DNA of 64,000 bases from Austropuccinia psidii (Eukaryota > Basidiomycota > Pucciniomycetes > Pucciniales > Sphaerophragmiaceae), in contig JALGQZ010000011.1 of NCBI GenBank assembly GCA_023105745.1, positions 15,219,975 to 15,283,974 on the forward strand, in the 5' to 3' direction. The stretch's first letter is position 1, and each line of letters begins with the position of its first letter. Under the pieces are notes generated by a model. The model did not search any database and had not been told where the DNA came from. It saw only the letters and a program-made list of their open reading frames with translations. Positions 1 through 10,477 of the stretch are shown piece after piece. The translations under genes were made by a program, and so were the position numbers.

Positions 1-1919
1 TATTATGGGTCGTTTGGCCTAGTTTTCATCTTGTGGGGGTTGTATTTCAATATTATTATTCATTGTATTAATGTGTCATTCTTATGCCAGTGTTTTGAGT
101 CAGAGGCTGACAAATTTTATTCACTTTATCTACTTTCTATATGTAATGGGTTTCTCAATTTGATATTTTAAGTTATGAATTATCAGTAAAATTATTATCT
201 CATTTTCTCATTTTGGAAAACAAACCTCCTTGTTTTTCAAGTTTTTTCTCCAATTAATAGACACATGTCAATATATTTATTTTTTGGATACATGAAATTG
301 AGTTTATGCAAATATTTTCATTTTGTGAATTGGTTATTTGAAATTTTCAAGTTCTTTTTTGGATCAATAACTTATCTTATACTTTTCAAGAACTAAAAGG
401 ATTTAATTTGATAATATTTAACATTTTGAATGGAAAGGAAACTCAAATATTTAATACTTCCTACTTTAAAGTGTTTTCTCACAACTGTGTAACATTAACA
501 AAGAAAAGAACCCCACTATGTCTTAGTATTTAATCTTTTTCCATTTTGTGAAATACTATTCTTTTATTTTTATTGCTTAAAGGGGTCAGAGTTGAAAAAG
601 AAACATAATCAAGTAACAAAAAGTTGAATAGTATAATTAGTAAGAGTATATAGGGAGTGCCCTGCGCCAATTTCAAGAGAAAAATAAAGAATGAAACTTG
701 AAGTGGGTCAAATATTCAACAAAACACTCTGAAAAAAAAAATTCTTGAAAAATATTTTTCTCATGAAAGAGGCCTTTCATGTAAAACCAACCTGTAAAAC
801 ATTATTTTTATGGAGAACCTTTTTCCAAAATGTTTGTTTCCTTATTTTTGGATCTCACCAATCAGAAAGTACAGCATATTTCTTTTTCCATTAATCAATA
901 GTCAAAATTGCTTCACCCAACCTCTCTCACCTCCCCCCCATTGCTCAATGCTTTCTCCTTTCTTTGCAAATTTTTCCTCTTTATGCAGTATTTTTTCTTA
1001 TTCCACAACAGTCATTCGAGTGCATATGTTTTTATCTTTCAATATTCCTCATCCTGGTTTGAGGAAATACTCTCTATGGAATTAATCCTTTTGAAAAAAT
1101 ACAACATACCCAGAACCCTGCATAATCCCTTCCATTCCAACTTAACAATTTGTTTAAATGAGAAAAGGATTATAAAAAAAAGGTCAAAAATTACCCATAA
1201 TGGGTGTAACTCCCTTGTGTCTTCAAATAGAATCATTGATCTGGGGGTTTTTGATATATCAATTGTATTACTGATGATTCCTGCCTGTACTATGAGGGTG
1301 TTTTTTAAAAGACATTCCGATTCTAGATTTGCTTTCCAAAATCTGAATAAAGGAGGTGGAGGACACATGAGGTTTAATTTCAATAAGTTGATTCAATATA
1401 ATATGAAAGAAGCGCTCTGAGAAACCTGGCCTCTATTGAGCCTATTGGCGAATCTATTTAAGGCCAGAAATACTGAGATGTGTTGTTTTCAGGGGTGATT
1501 CAGTCAAAATTTCCTTGAATTTTGAATCTGAACTTTAATGAAGGTATTTCTTTGTTGATTTTCCTATTAACGAAGAAATTTAAAGCTTTTCTTAGATTTT
1601 TTAACAAATTAAGATAAATCTTGTAGAATTGAGCTCAATACCTGATAGCGTTTTGCGCAATTTTCATCAATGCAATGCAAATGAAGGAGTAGAGGGTGAT
1701 GTTCATTTTTCACACTTCAGTTTTTGTATATGGTTGGGTTCAGAGATATAGAAAGAGCAGGGAAGACAATACTGATAATTTGATTGCTGAAAATTAATTA
1801 CCCCTTCCTTTCAATGTGTCAATGCAAATTTATGGCATTCAATAGGTGACATATCAGTAACCAAAAGGGAATACTAAAAATAATCTGAGTTAGTTCATGG
1901 TAGAATAACTGCCTGTCAA
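1..1919. repeat. Repeat block copy 1, left arm (with LTR relic at its edge)
   Basis: This stretch is nearly identical to 59,621-61,503 and more distantly similar (roughly 80% by eye) to about 48.7-50.9 kb. Bases 1-115 end in GAGTCAGAGGCTGACA, which resembles the edge of the A-type gypsy LTRs, so the block carries an LTR relic. The rest is non-coding and AT-rich with a pyrimidine-rich patch around 890-1000. Open frames here (for example 908-1420) are not preserved in the sister copies, so I do not call a gene. The block is cut at 1,922 by the CACTA-type transposon and resumes at 9,670. Confidence 0.85.
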
Positions 1920-1922
1920 ACT
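1884..1922 (+). pseudogene. tRNA-Asp-like gene, 5' half, split by transposon
   Basis: This is the 5' acceptor strand TCTGAGT, a damaged D arm (box A has lost one base relative to TAGTTCAACGG in sister copies) and the anticodon loop CTGTCAA with anticodon GTC. The sequence stops three or four bases into the predicted intron, where the CACTA-type transposon begins. The 3' half is at 9,670-9,739. It cannot be functional in this state. Confidence 0.65.
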
Positions 1923-1971
1923 CACCCCCGGCAAACAGGTGACGTACACAGTTGTACGTCACCTCGATGTA
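1923..1971 (+). repeat. Left terminal inverted repeat of the CACTA-type element
   Basis: This 49-bp repeat matches the reverse complement of 9,621-9,669 with three mismatches. Inside it is a palindrome, GGTGACGTAC / GTACGTCACC, around a short spacer. It is CpG-containing in an otherwise CpG-poor region. Such motifs are typical transposase binding sites in CACTA elements; that role is inferred. Confidence 0.88.
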
Positions 1972-2754
1972 GGCCTGGCGTTTAGGTGGCTTCATGAGTA
2001 CAACAGTTTGTCAATGTAATTATAATTGTAATTATTATTCCTTTTATCTATAACTCATTTCATTGTAACACAGAAACCTTTTGTGGATTGAAAATTTAAA
2101 TGTAAATTTTGATTTCTCAAAAGGTCTTTCTTGTGGGAACCTTTGTGTTTCATTTCTTTCAAACTATGAAAAACTATTAATTAGCTGTAAAAACTTACTG
2201 TGCACGGGTAGTAAGTCAGTGCAAAACAATAATCTCTTTCTGAACAGCTCAAACGTAATACTGTATTATTGTACATAGGAAGCTTTAGCTAAAAAAAGAA
2301 ACTGTAAAATTTTCGTGTAATACAGCTATCCATTGCTTTTGTCATCATAGAATTATTGAGAGAGATCCCTTTGTTAATGGCTGCTCCATTTCAACCGCCT
2401 ATTCAAGCTTCTCAATACTAAAACTTTTGATTCCATATACTCTTGCATTGTTTTTTCTGCAAGATTTCACTTTTTCTTACCTATACTTTTCACTATACTT
2501 TACTTTCTTGTTTCCTCTATTTTATTTTATGCCTTCAATGAGTAAAATTTTCTTTCTTTGCTTATTTTTATCGCTGGCTTTCTCTTTCGCAAAGATTACA
2601 CTTTCTCCTCTCTCCTCCCTCTATCACCTTTTCTACTATATTTACTATTTTTTCAAATTTATCTATTACCTCTTCTTGGTTCACCCCACTCAAACAGACC
2701 TTATCAGTTTCCAGCCTTCTCCACGCACAATCCGTCTTTTAATTAATATTACCT
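1972..2754 (+). promoter_or_regulatory. 5' non-coding region of the accessory gene
   Basis: This is the subterminal region and 5' leader. The last 330 bases are strongly pyrimidine-rich on the plus strand, which is common just upstream of fungal start codons. A similar C/T-rich leader precedes the matching ATG in the second element (about 61.9-62.2 kb). An open frame over this leader (2,427-2,768) reads as a Phe/Leu/Tyr-rich string and is explained by the base composition. No core promoter could be fixed. Confidence 0.5.
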
Positions 2755-4612
2755 ATGAGCTTCAATGATAATCAAAACTATTATGCCCAAGGGCCTTCCT
2801 CATTAATTGATAGCAATATCAGCCGCACTATTGAACAACAAACCCAAAAACTGCTAGAACTGGAAAAAAAGCTCAACAGTCGCGAAAAGACTTTAGAATC
2901 TCTGCTATCCAAATTCAACATTCAAGAAGGTACCTCTCGAGCAACTTCATCAGCAAAAGGAAAATCCAAACATATAAACTCACCTTTGAACTCAGAGCAA
3001 CCTGGACAACAAAGAAATTCACCTTTGAAGTCTTTAGCTAGGACCTCAAAAATTCCAAGCATGATACCACACAAAGCTGGAACAACCATTCCCAAAACAA
3101 TTTCAACCCCATCCCCATTGCAAAAACAAAACCCCCATCAGCTCATGAATATCAATATCCCAGAAGGATTTCATCCTACAAAGGTAAGGATTCTGTTAGC
3201 TTTAATTATCAAATAAATCCCAAATTTTTCTGATTGATTTTGCTTTCAGAAAGCATTTTACGAACACATCAAAATGTTGTGGGGCCTTATATATTGTCAA
3301 CCTGTGCCCATATCACCCGATTATTCAATGTTGAAATAATTTAATACCCGTTTTTCTTTTTTAAGCAAAATTTCAGCTCATTATGAAAACAAAACCCTCC
3401 CACCATTGGTTCCATTGGAAGAACTTCTTATGTTAAGAGGCATGAAGCCAGGCCGCAAGAAATTTGGTAATTTTATTGTACATATGAGTGATTTTGCGAT
3501 CAAGTACATTATTTCGCTTTTAGCCAAACTTTGTATCCATCGATGGGCTCCTGATCTTAACGACCCAAGTGATTCATTATACAACAAAGCTTGCAGAATT
3601 AGTGCTATCCAATCATTTTGTCAGATCTCAATTGGAGGAGCATACAAGTTCATGAATGTCAACTTCAGTTATCTAGGGAACATTGAACTACTCACTAAGG
3701 TATATAATCACTATGTCCATTTCTACATGGCCCAGAGATACAAGAAAGAAGCCAAAGAGAGTGGCAAACGTGCTAAATATGAAGAACAAAAAGCAACTCT
3801 AAGGGCCAGACTAAAGGTGTGTATGAATTATTTCAGTAGACTATAGTTACATTTGTCTCACTGTTTAGATGTTTTTGGCTTAGGTAAAAACTCTTCGTTA
3901 CAAATTTGGTGTTGCGCAAGGCTTTCCACAGCAATAACTAAACATCTTAGCCACTAATGATGCACACAGTGAAGAAAAATTAGATCCAACAACCAATAAG
4001 TATATCATTAAACCAATGGAATGTAGGTCAGAGAAAGCAAACCAATTTATGCGGAGACTTGATGAAGAAATTGAAAAGGCTGATAGAACTCAAAAAAAAT
4101 GAACTCAAAGACGTGAACGCCTTCTCCCAAAAGATGGGTGTGCTTCCATAAGCACATATGCACCTGAAGGCCTTCCAATTGATTCTTACGATCCGAATTG
4201 GTTTAATAACCGCACGGCAGGCCAATAGAGAATCATTGCTTATTCAAATAGTATTGCATTTTTTCCAGATGCCACAAAATCACTCCTAGGAAAGCAACAC
4301 CAAGATGAGAGGCTCAGCAACAAACGGTTCACTCAAAAATACAGGGAGCAAGTAATTAAGGACTATGATATTTCACATGAAATAGTAAATGATGACAAGT
4401 TGGATGATTTACTTACTGAAGAAAGTGATCAACTTGCATATTTGGAAGAAAACATTGAAGAAGAAAATCCAACCGAGGAGGCCAAAGAAGAGAGTGGTGA
4501 ATTGGAATATCTAATAGATCAAGATGTTGAAATGGAAGATGCTGAAAACAACGATATAGGTCAACATCATAATGGAAGTTTTCTCAACCTTCCGAACGAA
4601 TGGGCCTCATGA
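2755..4612 (+). pseudogene. Transposon accessory protein (ORF1), three exons, function unknown
   Basis: Three exons can be read in one frame: 2,755-3,183, 3,250-3,816 and 3,884-4,612. They are separated by introns of 66 and 67 bp (GTAAGG...TTTCAG and GTGTGT...GCTTAG), both phase 0, giving about 574 codons. In-frame stops remain at 3,337 (TAA), 3,935 (TAA), 4,100 (TGA) and 4,226 (TAG), so this copy is dead. The N-terminus (residues about 25-60) is a heptad-like coiled coil rich in Leu, Glu and Lys. Next comes a Ser/Pro/Lys-rich linker, a helical middle segment (exon 2), and an acidic C-terminus (exon 3 end). The start is supported by the second element at 62,215, where the bases before the ATG and the coiled-coil region are conserved. 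I do not recognise a known domain. It lies tail to tail with the transposase, the usual place for a second CACTA gene (TnpA-like DNA-binding proteins), but homology to TnpA is not shown. Confidence 0.7.
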
Positions 4613-5219
4613 GAATATCCGATAAGCTATCAAAAAGAAGAAAAGTTGTTAAGGCAAACATTTGGGTAATTGTATTGAGAAATCAATTTGTCAAAACTGT
4701 ACATAGATCATAAAACATGATTTTTGGTGATGATTATGTTCCAAGATAGATTTTTCTGATAAAAAACTTAATTAAGTGGTGTTTCTATTCTTTATTGTGG
4801 CTTGAATGTTTTTATCTGCTTGAAGAGTGGGTCTGGAAATTATTGATTGCGGAGTAATAGTTTTGTGATGGGTGTTGAGAAAATCAATTTTTTGTAAATA
4901 ACATATGTGTATATTTGAATTATCAGCTATGAAAGACTGAAAAACTGTTGTGTGTGCTTATGTGAATAGTTTCAGATTTTCGTATCCCTAAATAGGATTC
5001 GTTGATTAATTGGAAAGAATTAGAAATAAAAGTCATATTTTGTTCTCGGGCTGCAATTTTATTGTTTCAAATTGAGAAAACAAACAAAAATTAATTTTTT
5101 TCTCTAAATTTATGTTTTTTTCCAAATAGTCAAACAAAACAAACAAGTGAGATTTAATTTTTAAAAACCATCAAATAACATTTTCAAAAGACCGATTTCT
5201 AATGTTTTGCAACATAAGA
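4613..5219. other. Intergenic region between convergent transposon genes
   Basis: About 600 bases of AT-rich DNA lie between the stop of the accessory gene and the presumed 3' end of the transposase. It should hold the 3' UTRs and polyadenylation signals of both. I see no conserved element in it. Confidence 0.5.
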
Positions 5220-8132
5220 TCAATTGAAAGCCTCCAGCCCAACATGTTTGTTAATTGGGCAAGCCATAATAGAAGTATCTTTGTACCCTAATGACCATGC
5301 CGGCATGTTTAAATATGCCCCCAGCCCAGAGATCTTTGATAGCAGTACATACCCAGGTCTGCGTGTAGTTTTTAAATGCTTGACATTCTATGAAGCTAAA
5401 AATGAGTCAACGTCTTCAAATCCTACCTCTTGTTCTTGAACTGATTCCAACCAATCAACCATTAAGAGGGGTCCCTTTTGAATATTTTGATTGGCTAAAA
5501 CAAGTATGTGTGCTACCCTTGCAAATTCCACCTCCCCTTTTCCATTGTCAATATATATGATATTGTTAGGTGATTGCTTTGAAACCTTCAGCTCACAGCG
5601 CCATGGAATGTAAGGGGGTTCACAAACCAAGTTTTGCAAAACCATCGAATGGGAAGGATGAGGAAGGTCAGCATAATGGCGCAGCTGAGGGTGTGATTTT
5701 TGGAGATGCTTTAACAGCTGTAAATAGGAGACATTGTCGAGTATTTTTTGATTCAAGCTGAGTGATGGAGATTCATTTAAGGACGCGCCTAATACAGGCT
5801 TGACTTGCTGAAGCCTCTGAAATTGGCCAAATTTTTTCATGATGGTTTCTTCAACGGCCCCTGAAATAACTCATATTAGTTCAAGAAGAGATATGAAAGA
5901 CATCACAAAGATTAATTTTTCACATACCATTCAATGAGTTTGTTTTGAATTTCTGTAGTAGACCTATTAATCTTTCTCCACCGTACTCACAGACCCCATT
6001 CAAAGGGCCCCACCTTGATAAGTGCTCCGGAATGTGCATTGCATAGTGGTGATTAGGTGTGATGTGAATGTTGGGAAATAACAGATTGGAAGAGTGCTGA
6101 TATGTTTGATATGCTTGAGAAAACAGATTAGGATCCTCTTTGGTGACAGAACTTGCTCCAATGATCTTGGTGCATTGAATCAATGCACCAATATTGAACA
6201 GAATTAGATGATTACTAGGTCTGACATCCCAAAAGAGATTCAAAACAATTAATGGGAGGTAAATCCCAAACAGTTATGCCCATTTGTTTGCTTTGAGTTT
6301 TCCAGTTTTAGGAGTACCTATCATTGATGGTATATGGCTTACACCTTGGGGAACAATTACTTCTTTAATTCTCTTCCTAATATTCTTGATAAGGGCTTCT
6401 GAAAGGTAGCCTTTTAATTCGTTGTTGTCTTCATTTTCTGACCAAAATTGGTCTTCCATGGTTTGGTCTGATCCTGAATCAGAGAGATCTGAGGGGGATA
6501 GTTGTTGCCGTATGGAAATTAAATCAAATCCCCATCGATAACAAAGGTGGTGCTGCAAAACACCTTTGTACCAGTTGTGAACCACTCCTAACAATATATT
6601 TTTTACTGGGTCCCAGTATGGCAAACAATTGATTTCTGACCATCAAATCACATTTGTCTTTGCAAGCGTTTGTTGTACTCTTGTTGTTCTTGCATCCTTC
6701 CATTGCCATGATGCACCCAAAACATTAGTTCCTTTACGAAGATTTCCAAGCTTTATTTGATCTCTTTCATGGTCTTGAAACTCACACCAAGATCAAAAAT
6801 ATTTAGCAGAATGGGAAATGAATCCCCCAACTTTGTGAGTTGCAACAATATCCCCAATCAAACCTACCAATTTAACAATGACCCTTTGCCCTTGTGGATA
6901 ATTTGGGGTAGTAATCACAATTCCATTGTTTAATTGAAGCAATTCCTGAATTAGTGGCTTCAAGACGTTGTTAATTGTGATCATATTGGGCTGGTTTGGT
7001 GGAGGGATTATACCAGCTAAGCAGGTGTATTTTGGCTGAAACCATTCTCGTGGTTGAAAATTAAAACAATAGAGCATTAAGATCCCCATTGACAGTTGCT
7101 TTCCTGCAATCTTGTTTCCATGGGGATTAAACCAGTCTACAAATAGACCAAATCCTAATTGAAGACTTGGGGCTGAGGAGCTTTTCAAAAACATTTCTTG
7201 CCAGAGATTAGCTTGGGAAATATCAAAAACAACTGTACCTTGACAAGATGACAAATTTTGGTGCCATTCTTCAAGCTTTGATTCAATACCTGGAAGATTG
7301 AGTAACCACGTGATCCATGGACGGATTTGTTGTGGAATAAATGTTGCTTGAGGATTACAAAGATGTGGCTGACCCCGTAATTTAATTTGTCCATGCTTTT
7401 GAATGTGGCTTGTTGAAGGCCTTTTTTTGGTGATAAAGTGAATGTAGGGGAGTTGATGTACTTTGTAAGGGTTGAAAAGTTCAGTATAGCATTGATTGCT
7501 TGAGATGGTGGGCTTGTATGTACATTCTTCTTGGGCTAATTCAATATCATAAAGTGAGTAACATTGTGGGCAACACACATGTCATTCAAATTCAAACTCC
7601 AATTCTAATTGTTTGGAGATTGTACGGATATCATATGGTATCCTGGATAGTTGACTTTTGATAGAATGATCTTGCTGAGCAACAACTTGAGCTAAATAAA
7701 CAATCATGTCTCTTGCACAACGGCAGTTCTCTCTACTAATTCCACATATGAGATAGAGCCACATGATAAAGTATAAGATGACAGCTAAAGGAATGATCAT
7801 GAAATCAGTGAGGTGTCAAAATTGCATTGAAATACAAGAGAGCTAAACAAACAGATAATCTTTGATTGGCTAGTACTCTCGTTATTGCAATCAACTTCTT
7901 ATTGGTCACTGTGTTCTTTGACATCACTTGTTGATGAATGTTTGCTGAGTTTCTTTTTGCGATTGAGTAATAGATTAGAAACCCCATTTTCAATCGCAGA
8001 TGATTCTTTTTTTTCTTCCTTTGCCCAATTACGTATTTGGGTGCTGCGGTTGACGTAAAGTCCTTGGCGAGTTTTTCCATTGGAGAGGGTGATTTCGTAT
8101 TTTTGGCAGCTTGGACAGGTACAGAAGTCCAT
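5220..8132 (-). pseudogene. Tnp2-like transposase of the CACTA-type element, decayed
   Basis: Read on the minus strand from ATG at 8,132. Exon 1 (8,132-7,910) begins with a small CPSC-containing zinc-binding-like N-terminus. A 125-nt intron (7,909-7,785, GTGACC...CTTTAG) follows and joins in phase to 7,784 onwards. The main part (7,784-5,928) contains a CCPQC motif, a PYWDPVKN...VHNWYKG segment like the Tnp2 D-P-x-HN core, and a late HYAMHIPEHLSRWGPLNGVC-type segment typical of Tnp2 proteins. A second intron, 5,927-5,861 (GTATGT...TTTCAG, 67 nt), leads to the C-terminal exon (5,860 to about 5,220). In-frame stops near 7,580, 6,790, about 6,660 and 6,260 inactivate it. The exact C-terminus is uncertain because the last exon also carries a stop at 5,388. 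Confidence 0.82.
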
Positions 8133-9620
8133 GACTTTACGTTAGAAATCGAAAAAATTGAATATTTGAATCTGATGTGAGTTTGAGTTGGAAGTGAGCA
8201 ATAAAAAGATTGTTGATCGTAAATTGGTGAGGTAGAGGGTATGCCAGTATACACGTATATGAACGTTAGTACTAGTAGTGTATTTAATGTAAAAAAATAA
8301 AATTTGAAGAAAAATGATAAGATTGAAACAAAATAAAAATGGAATGAAAATATGCCACAATCAAGTAAAATTAAATTAAAACCAATATTGGAAGAAACCT
8401 GGATTTAAGATTAAATTCAATTAAAATTTAAGAATTGGGACAAAATTGTAAACAAATTGAATTTCAAATAAAACAAAAACAAGAATATCACCAAAATGAG
8501 ATCAAATTAGAAAAAAACCCAATTAAATAAAAATGCAAAGAAAGAGTAAAATAATGGAAATGAAAATAGAAATAAAAATAAATTGGATAAAAATCTTAAT
8601 AAATGAAAAGAATTGAGAATTTACATAGAATTAAAGTGAAAATTTCAAAAATTCCAAAAAAAGACATGAAAAGGATTCAAAATTAAAATACAAACCAAAA
8701 AATACATGAAGTAAGTTGAATAAATCAAATAAATGAAACAAATAAAATGATTAAAATGAGTAAAATAAATAATATAGATAATATAAATAAAATTAATATA
8801 AATAAAATTAATATAAATAAAATTAATAAAAATAATATTAATATAAATAATATGAATAAAACAAATAACATAAGCAAGACAAATAATATAATAACCTGAA
8901 AAAACAAGAAAATAAATAAATAAAGATAAAAAATAAAATAAATAATCAAAATAAAATAAATGAAATAGATAAAGTAAATAAAGTAAATGAAATAAATGTA
9001 ATAAATAAAGTAAATAAAATAAATGGAATAAATGAAATAAGTAATATAAAGAATTAAATTAAATTATGGAAAAAGAAAAATACAATTAAACTGGAATCCA
9101 AAGGAAAATCAATTACAATAAAATTGTAATAAAATAACATGAAATATAATATAATAAAGATGGAAGAAAAATAGTTCAGAAATAAAACCAAAATACAATA
9201 AAAAACAAATAAAAAACAAATAAAAATAAAATAAAAAATAAATACAAATCAAATACAAATTAAATAAAAACAAAAGAAGAAAAAAATCAAGGGCAAACTA
9301 AAGGTAAAAATAAAATTAACAATCAAACAAACTGAAATCAAAATTAAAGTTGCAATAACAACAAAACAACAAATAAAAACCTGAAAGTGAAATGAATATT
9401 AAGTACAAATTAAAATGAAAAATTGAAATAAAATACAAATAAATCAAATAAATTATAAACCAAAAAACAAAAAAAAGTACAAAATGGAATAAAAAATAAA
9501 ACCTGATGAGTGTAATGGTAGGTTTCACAGCTGCGCAGTTCACATGAAACCACCCTGCCTATGTCACCTGAACAAAAACATAATGAAGTTCCAACACCGC
9601 GCGCGTGAAATTCCAATGCA
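8133..9620. repeat. A-rich, strand-skewed subterminal tract
   Basis: This is non-coding sequence between the transposase start and the right inverted repeat. From about 8,280 to 9,500 the plus strand is almost entirely A, T and some G in AAATAAAAT-like units, with very little C. Short degenerate repeats of AAATAAAATTAATATAAAT occur near 8,780-8,830. It should contain the transposase promoter. The minus-strand open frame at 8,725-8,949 is an Ile/Leu/Phe string caused by composition. Confidence 0.75.
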
Positions 9621-9669
9621 TACGTCGAGGTGACGTACAACTGCGTACGTCACTTGTTTGCCGGGGGTG
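9621..9669 (-). repeat. Right terminal inverted repeat of the CACTA-type element
   Basis: It ends TTGTTTGCCGGGGGTG and is the reverse complement of 1,923-1,971 with three mismatches, including the internal GTACGTCAC palindrome. It is followed directly by the second copy of the target trinucleotide ACT. Confidence 0.88.
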
Positions 9670-9739
9670 ACTTGAATGGACACGGGTGCATTCAAGAACT
9701 TGAAAGCTGTAGACAGGGGTTCGACTCCCTCACTCGGAG
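9670..9739 (+). pseudogene. tRNA-Asp-like gene, 3' half
   Basis: This is the rest of the predicted intron (with the CTTGAATG...CATTCAAG inverted repeat), the 3' anticodon strand, a T arm with box B GGTTCGACTCC, and the acceptor strand ACTCGGA plus discriminator G. The 5' half is at 1,884-1,922, before the CACTA-type element. Confidence 0.65.
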
Positions 9740-9997
9740 ATTTGATATCCTACCTTCTAACTATATCTGAGGAAATTTTTTTTGGAGAATATCTTGAACT
9801 CAGCTCAAACTTTTTCACTTAGCGGACTTGCAATTTTCAAAGATCCACTACCAACAAAATGGGTAAAGAGCGTGGAAGGCAATACTGATAATTCCAGTCC
9901 TAGAAACTAATTACTCCTTCCTTTGAATGTGCAAATCCAAATTTACGGTATTCAATAGGTGACATATTAGTAACCCAAATGGGAATACTAAAAATAA
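9740..9997. repeat. Repeat block between two tandem tRNA-like units
   Basis: This segment is a tandem-duplication junction. Up to about 9,857 it matches the DNA downstream of the tRNA-like gene at 51,014. From about 9,862 it matches the DNA upstream of that gene (from about 50,775). So a unit of about 350 bp containing the tRNA-like gene was duplicated in this block. Confidence 0.7.
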
Positions 9998-10477
9998 TCT
10001 GAGTTAGTTCAACGGTAGAATAACTGCCTGTCAAACTTGAATGGACATGGGTGCATTCAAGAACTTGAAAGCTGTAGATGGGGGTCCAACCCCCTCACTC
10101 GTAAAAGACTCAATAGATTTGTAAGTGAGTTAGGAAAAGGGAGTTACAAAGGAGTTCAAGGAGTCAGAAACAAATAGCTGGATTGCAAGAGCAGAGCATA
10201 CCTGAAAGACTCAATAGATTCGTAAGTGAGTTAGGAACAGGGAGTTACAAAGGAGTTCAAGGAGTAAGAAACGAATAGCTGGATAAAGACTAAGCTATTC
10301 GAGTCTCCTTGCTCTATATATAGTATTTACAAATCTAAAGTCCGCGTTATTACGAACGGGACTTGCGATTACTCTTAGCAATGATGAAATGAAGTAACCT
10401 ATAATTAAAGAAAGCATTTTGATACATGATCAGAGTGTGCTATTGTTGTTAGGGATGATTACATTAACAACTCGGAG
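9998..10477 (+). pseudogene. tRNA-Asp-like gene interrupted near its 3' end by a 368-bp insertion
   Basis: The 5' part (9,998-10,101) has the acceptor strand TCTGAGT, an intact box A (TAGTTCAACGG), anticodon GTC, and the same intron as the copy at 50,908. Box B is altered (GGTCCAACC, losing the usual TTC). At ACTCG in the 3' acceptor strand a 368-bp sequence is inserted. ACTCG is repeated at 10,470-10,474 and followed by GAG, completing the acceptor end. Not expected to be functional. Confidence 0.65.
10102..10469 (-). mobile_element. Solo LTR-like insertion, 368 bp, with 5-bp target duplication
   Basis: It is flanked by ACTCG on both sides; the uninterrupted site exists at 51,007. On the minus strand it starts TGTTAATG and ends CTTTTA, so one end departs from the usual TG...CA. 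It contains two direct repeats of about 80 bp (starting near 10,109 and 10,207; GACTCAATAGATT...) and a TATA-like CTCTATATATAG near 10,312. A 5-bp duplication and this size fit a solo LTR of a small LTR retrotransposon. The family is not recognised. Confidence 0.6.

Larger units (their letters stand above)
1923..9669. mobile_element. CACTA/Plavaka-type (Tnp2) DNA transposon, 7,747 bp
   Basis: The left end starts CACCCCCGGCAAACAGGTGA. The right end is its reverse complement over 49 bp with three mismatches. The flanking trinucleotide ACT (1,920-1,922 and 9,670-9,672) occurs once in the uninterrupted sister sequences at 10,033 and 50,945, so the target duplication is 3 bp, as in the CACTA/EnSpm superfamily. 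It carries two convergent multi-exon genes: an accessory plus-strand gene (2,755-4,612) and a Tnp2-like transposase on the minus strand (about 5,220-8,132). A long A-rich tract precedes the right end. Both genes have in-frame stops, so this copy should not transpose on its own; the intact ends could still be used in trans. The insertion point is inside the predicted intron of a tRNA-Asp-like gene. Confidence 0.88.

Noticed and set aside
908..1420. 170-codon open frame on the plus strand
   Set aside because: The near-identical copy at about 60.53-61.05 kb breaks the frame, and it overlaps pyrimidine-rich non-coding DNA. No domain features.
2427..2768. 113-codon Phe/Leu/Tyr-rich frame resembling a membrane protein
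   Set aside because: It lies in the C/T-rich leader of the accessory gene. The hydrophobic composition follows from the base composition, and the frame is not kept in the second element.
3337..4228. Nonsense codons of the accessory gene as proof of RIP
   Set aside because: TAA, TAG and TGA are always one C to T step from Gln or Arg codons, so the stops alone do not prove the mutation type without an intact relative.
8725..8949. Minus-strand Ile/Leu/Phe-rich frame
   Set aside because: Product of the A-rich low-complexity tract; not a signal or membrane protein.
9410..9640. Minus-strand frame overlapping the right inverted repeat
   Set aside because: Runs through the terminal repeat and A-rich tract; no conservation expected.
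10107..10290. Possible CRISPR-like repeats
   Set aside because: Only two direct repeats of about 80 bp, in a eukaryotic LTR-like insert; no spacer array.
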